NCBI GenBank assembly: GCA_963605115.1 | Contig: CAVCTM010000011.1 | Location: 1-32,067, forward strand | Length of the DNA: 32,067 nucleotides | Origin: SVKR01 sp963605115 | GTDB lineage: Bacteria > Bacillota > Clostridia > Oscillospirales > Oscillospiraceae | Direction: 5' to 3' | Notes under the pieces: model-generated | Database searches by the model: none | The model's input: only the letters and a program-made list of their open reading frames with translations | What the model was told of the DNA's origin: nothing | Part shown: positions 30,538 through 32,067 of the stretch, piece after piece | Numbering within the stretch: the stretch's first letter is position 1 | How the letters are laid out: each line of letters opens with the position of its first letter | Position numbers and translations under genes: made by a program

Positions 30538-30566
30538 ACCATAACACACAAAAATCCGGCTGTCTA
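30538..30566 (-). promoter_or_regulatory. Module B promoter for the lipoprotein gene
   Basis: On the minus strand -35 TAGACA (30561-30566), a 17-bp spacer and an extended -10 TGTTATGGT (hexamer 30538-30543), 36 bp before the ATG. Confidence 0.65.
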
Positions 30567-30611
30567 TGACATCTCGCGCAAATTTAAATTTGCTTGAAAT
30601 GCCATAGACAG
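30560..30611. promoter_or_regulatory. Module B palindromic operator
   Basis: A 52-bp palindrome centred on 30585.5. The outer arms are CTGTCTATG (30560-30568) and CATAGACAG (30603-30611), and the perfect 16-bp core is GCAAATTTAAATTTGC (30578-30593); 22 of 26 base pairs match. The -35 hexamers of both divergent promoters are mirror images within the arms, so one bound dimer or tetramer could control both. Confidence 0.7.
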
Positions 30612-30633
30612 CGGTCGCTGCGCGTGATATAAT
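30605..30633 (+). promoter_or_regulatory. Module B distal promoter (P1) of the regulator
   Basis: -35 TAGACA (30605-30610), a 17-bp spacer and an extended -10 TGATATAAT (hexamer 30628-30633). A 13-bp stem-loop at 30643-30675 would begin the transcript. Confidence 0.68.
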
Positions 30634-30717
30634 GTTAAGGTTGATCCCCCGCCGGATACGTGCCGGCGGGGGATCTTGCGCTCTGCGCCCCGCGGCGGTC
30701 TGCGTTTCTTCAGCTGC

Positions 30718-30746
30718 TTGCGCTTTGGGGCGGGGTGTGGTATAAG
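30718..30746 (+). promoter_or_regulatory. Module B proximal promoter (P2) of the regulator
   Basis: -35 TTGCGC (30718-30723), a 17-bp spacer and -10 TATAAG (30741-30746), 30 bp before the ATG. The last base of the -10 differs from module A, which would weaken it. Confidence 0.55.
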
Positions 30747-30775
30747 GCGGCACATCGGAAGGAGGCGAGGCGGCG

Positions 30776-31720
30776 ATGAACGAGATCGCGATCGGGACGA
30801 TGATCCGAAAAGAGCGCGAGGCGCAGGGGCTCACGCAGGTGATGCTCTGCGAGGGGATATGCGACATCGTGACCCTCTCCCGGCTGGAAACCGGGCAGAC
30901 TGTGCCCGTCATGCACAGGCTCAAGGCGCTGCTGCAAAGGCTCGGTCTCCCGGAGGAGAAAGCCTACGCGCTCGTGGGTGACAAGGAGCTGCGGTTCAGC
31001 GCGCTGGAACGCGAGCTGAACCGTCTCCATGTTCATTTTGAGAGATCGGGCGGCGCCGACGGCGCGGCGCTCCGGGCGGAGGCGCAGGAGATCTACAGCC
31101 AGCTCGAAGCGCTCACGGACGGGAAGGACCGCATCGCGCAGCAGATCATTCTGCGGTCGAAGTATCTTCTCGGCACGGACAAGGGACCCTACGGCTTGGA
31201 GGACGGGTTGAAGCTCCTGACGGATGCGCTCCGACTGACCGTTCCGCGGCTCGATCTGGAGCACATCTCCGGCGGGCTTTACACGGAAAACGAGGTCAGA
31301 TTGATCAACAGCGTTGCCCTCTGCTATCTTCGGAACGGGGAACACCACAAAGCGGTCGACATATTGGCGCAGCTCTTCCGGCACATGGAGCGACAGGCGC
31401 AGAAGACTTCCCAAAGCAAAGGTCTCCTGCCCATGGTCGCGTTCAATTATGCCCGCGAGCTCTGTGTCGTCAAGCGCTATGAGGAGGCGGTCGAGATCGC
31501 AGAGCGAGGTCAGGATATCTGCATTGATTACGGTCATTACCTGTTCCTGCCCGACCTTCTCGCGGTTCTTGCAGAGTGCTATTACTTCTTGAACAAGCCG
31601 GGCAAAAGTGCCGAGCTTTATCAGCAGGCAAACTTGCTCTATAAGATCGTCAGGAATGAGCACGACCGAAAAACGATCCAAGCCGAAGCGAAAGAACGCC
31701 TCGGCTTGGAGATGATGTAA
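30776..31720 (+). CDS. XRE-TPR transcriptional regulator, RRNPP-like (module B)
   Basis: A 314-residue cytoplasmic regulator. An N-terminal XRE helix-turn-helix (about 5-60: IGTMIRKEREAQGLTQ, then CEGICDIVTLSRLETGQ) resembles those of Rgg/PlcR proteins. The remainder (about 65-305) is helical with TPR-like pairs, such as LINSVALCYLRNGEHHKAV, NYARELCVVKRYEEAVEIAE and LAVLAECYYFLNKPGKSAEL. RRNPP proteins of this build bind short re-imported peptides in the TPR groove and change target promoters. ATG at 30776 follows AAGGAGG. It is preceded by two promoters and a palindrome shared with the divergent lipoprotein gene, and followed, convergent and 23 bp away, by an exported peptide gene. The ligand assignment is inferred. 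Confidence 0.85.
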   Translation: MNEIAIGTMIRKEREAQGLTQVMLCEGICDIVTLSRLETGQTVPVMHRLKALLQRLGLPEEKAYALVGDKELRFSALERELNRLHVHFERSGGADGAALRAEAQEIYSQLEALTDGKDRIAQQIILRSKYLLGTDKGPYGLEDGLKLLTDALRLTVPRLDLEHISGGLYTENEVRLINSVALCYLRNGEHHKAVDILAQLFRHMERQAQKTSQSKGLLPMVAFNYARELCVVKRYEEAVEIAERGQDICIDYGHYLFLPDLLAVLAECYYFLNKPGKSAELYQQANLLYKIVRNEHDRKTIQAEAKERLGLEMM

Positions 31721-31743
31721 ATCGGATCATGCAGAAGAATCGT

Positions 31744-31962
31744 TCAGTCTGTCCCACCCTTCCCGTCCGGCAGCTCGTCCCCGTTCGGCTCCGCCGGGGT
31801 CTCGCCGCCCTTGTCCGGGTCCTTCGGCCCGATGGGCTGGGCGGTCTCCGTCGGAACCGGCGGGCCGGGAACATCCGCCGCGGAAGCGAGCTGAAGCCCC
31901 GCGGTGATCGTCATGGCCGCGCAGAGGATGAACGTGAGCGTGGTGGTGATGAGTTTTTTCAT
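31744..31962 (-). CDS. Exported 72-aa Pro-rich peptide, module B (signal precursor?)
   Basis: The second copy of the 72-residue precursor. The signal (MKKLITTTLTFILCAAMTIT, then AGLQLASA) differs from module A in two residues. The mature region ADVPGPPVPTETAQPIGPKD and onward is identical until the tail, which ends PDGKGGTD instead of PDGKEEGF. ATG at 31962 follows AAAGGAG, with a conserved hairpin leader at 31996-32024. It converges on the intact XRE-TPR gene with only 23 bp between stop codons and no clear terminator, so antisense overlap of the two messages is possible. Role as the regulator's peptide ligand is inferred from layout. Confidence 0.72.
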   Translation of the reverse strand: MKKLITTTLTFILCAAMTITAGLQLASAADVPGPPVPTETAQPIGPKDPDKGGETPAEPNGDELPDGKGGTD

Positions 31963-32024
31963 CGGTAAAATCTCCTTTGTGAAATGTTTTGGGAATCTCC
32001 CCGCCGCGAAAAGCGGCGGGGAGA
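31758..32024. repeat. Duplicated block, copy B (peptide gene and leader)
   Basis: Ungapped partner of 28465-28731. It includes the leader hairpin at 31996-32024 (12-bp stem, loop GAAAA). Confidence 0.85.
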
Positions 32025-32033
32025 AACGCCATT

Positions 32034-32067
32034 TTACCTCTCTGCGTCGGCACCATATTCCTGACTG
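32034..32067 (-). CDS. Possible 3' end of an upstream gene, cut by the window edge
   Basis: On the minus strand an open frame runs in from the window edge and ends at TAA (32034-32036), giving the last residues SQEYGADAER. Its place corresponds to the 229-residue membrane protein gene of module A. The match of the tail is not convincing, and only about 10 codons are visible. Confidence 0.3.
   Translation of the reverse strand, partial: SQEYGADAER

Overview
The window looks like the chromosome of a GC-rich anaerobic gut-type Clostridium relative. Oscillospirales is my inference from the GC-rich codons, strong AGGAGG ribosome sites, pyruvate formate-lyase, RbsABC-type sugar uptake and many Clostridia-style lipoproteins. 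Most genes are on the minus strand. Functions are assigned from motifs read by eye; no database search was made.

Region 1 (64-4160, minus) is a fermentation block: a LysR regulator with its own terminator, then pflB and its activase pflA. Region 2 (4287-7426, plus) is one large ABC transporter with fused ATPase and permease, a near-consensus promoter and a terminator shared with the next, convergent gene.

Region 3 (7433-19137) is the main metabolic system. A SorC-type sugar-responsive regulator (minus) is divergent from a RuBisCO-like protein gene (plus). Facing it is a nine-gene minus operon: a PF09370 TIM-barrel protein, a ribose-type ABC importer (binding protein, ATPase, permease), a Tm-1-like/UPF0261 protein, a second PF09370 protein, an RpiB-type isomerase, a triose-phosphate-isomerase-like isomerase and a third PF09370 protein. 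The two isomerases match the known route L-erythrulose 1-P -> D-erythrulose 4-P -> D-erythrose 4-P. A RuBisCO-like decarboxylase feeds that route in D-apionate (apiose) breakdown. No DUF1537-type kinase or dehydrogenase is present; instead there are one Tm-1-like and three PF09370 proteins. A matching inverted repeat (GTGTT-N12-AACA) lies upstream of both transcription units. A TetR gene (19219-19821) sits just upstream of the operon.

Region 4 (19928-20735) holds a small four-helix-bundle (S23/IVS-type) protein gene, an array of short hairpins separated by GTGAAGT, and a tRNA 3' end with terminator but no 5' half.

Region 5 (20736-32067) is an island of exported proteins and duplicated regulatory modules. 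A module consists of an exported-protein operon (minus), a divergent promoter pair built around a roughly 50-bp palindrome, an XRE-TPR regulator of RRNPP type (plus), and a convergent 72-residue exported Pro-rich peptide gene (minus). Module B (29546-31962) is intact. Module A (24890-29433) keeps its peptide, but its regulator has lost about 349 bp and is frameshifted. A third, eroded operator lies near 24797-24830. The peptide blocks are ungapped 267-bp duplicates whose C-terminal tails differ. I infer a peptide-signalling system controlling surface lipoproteins.
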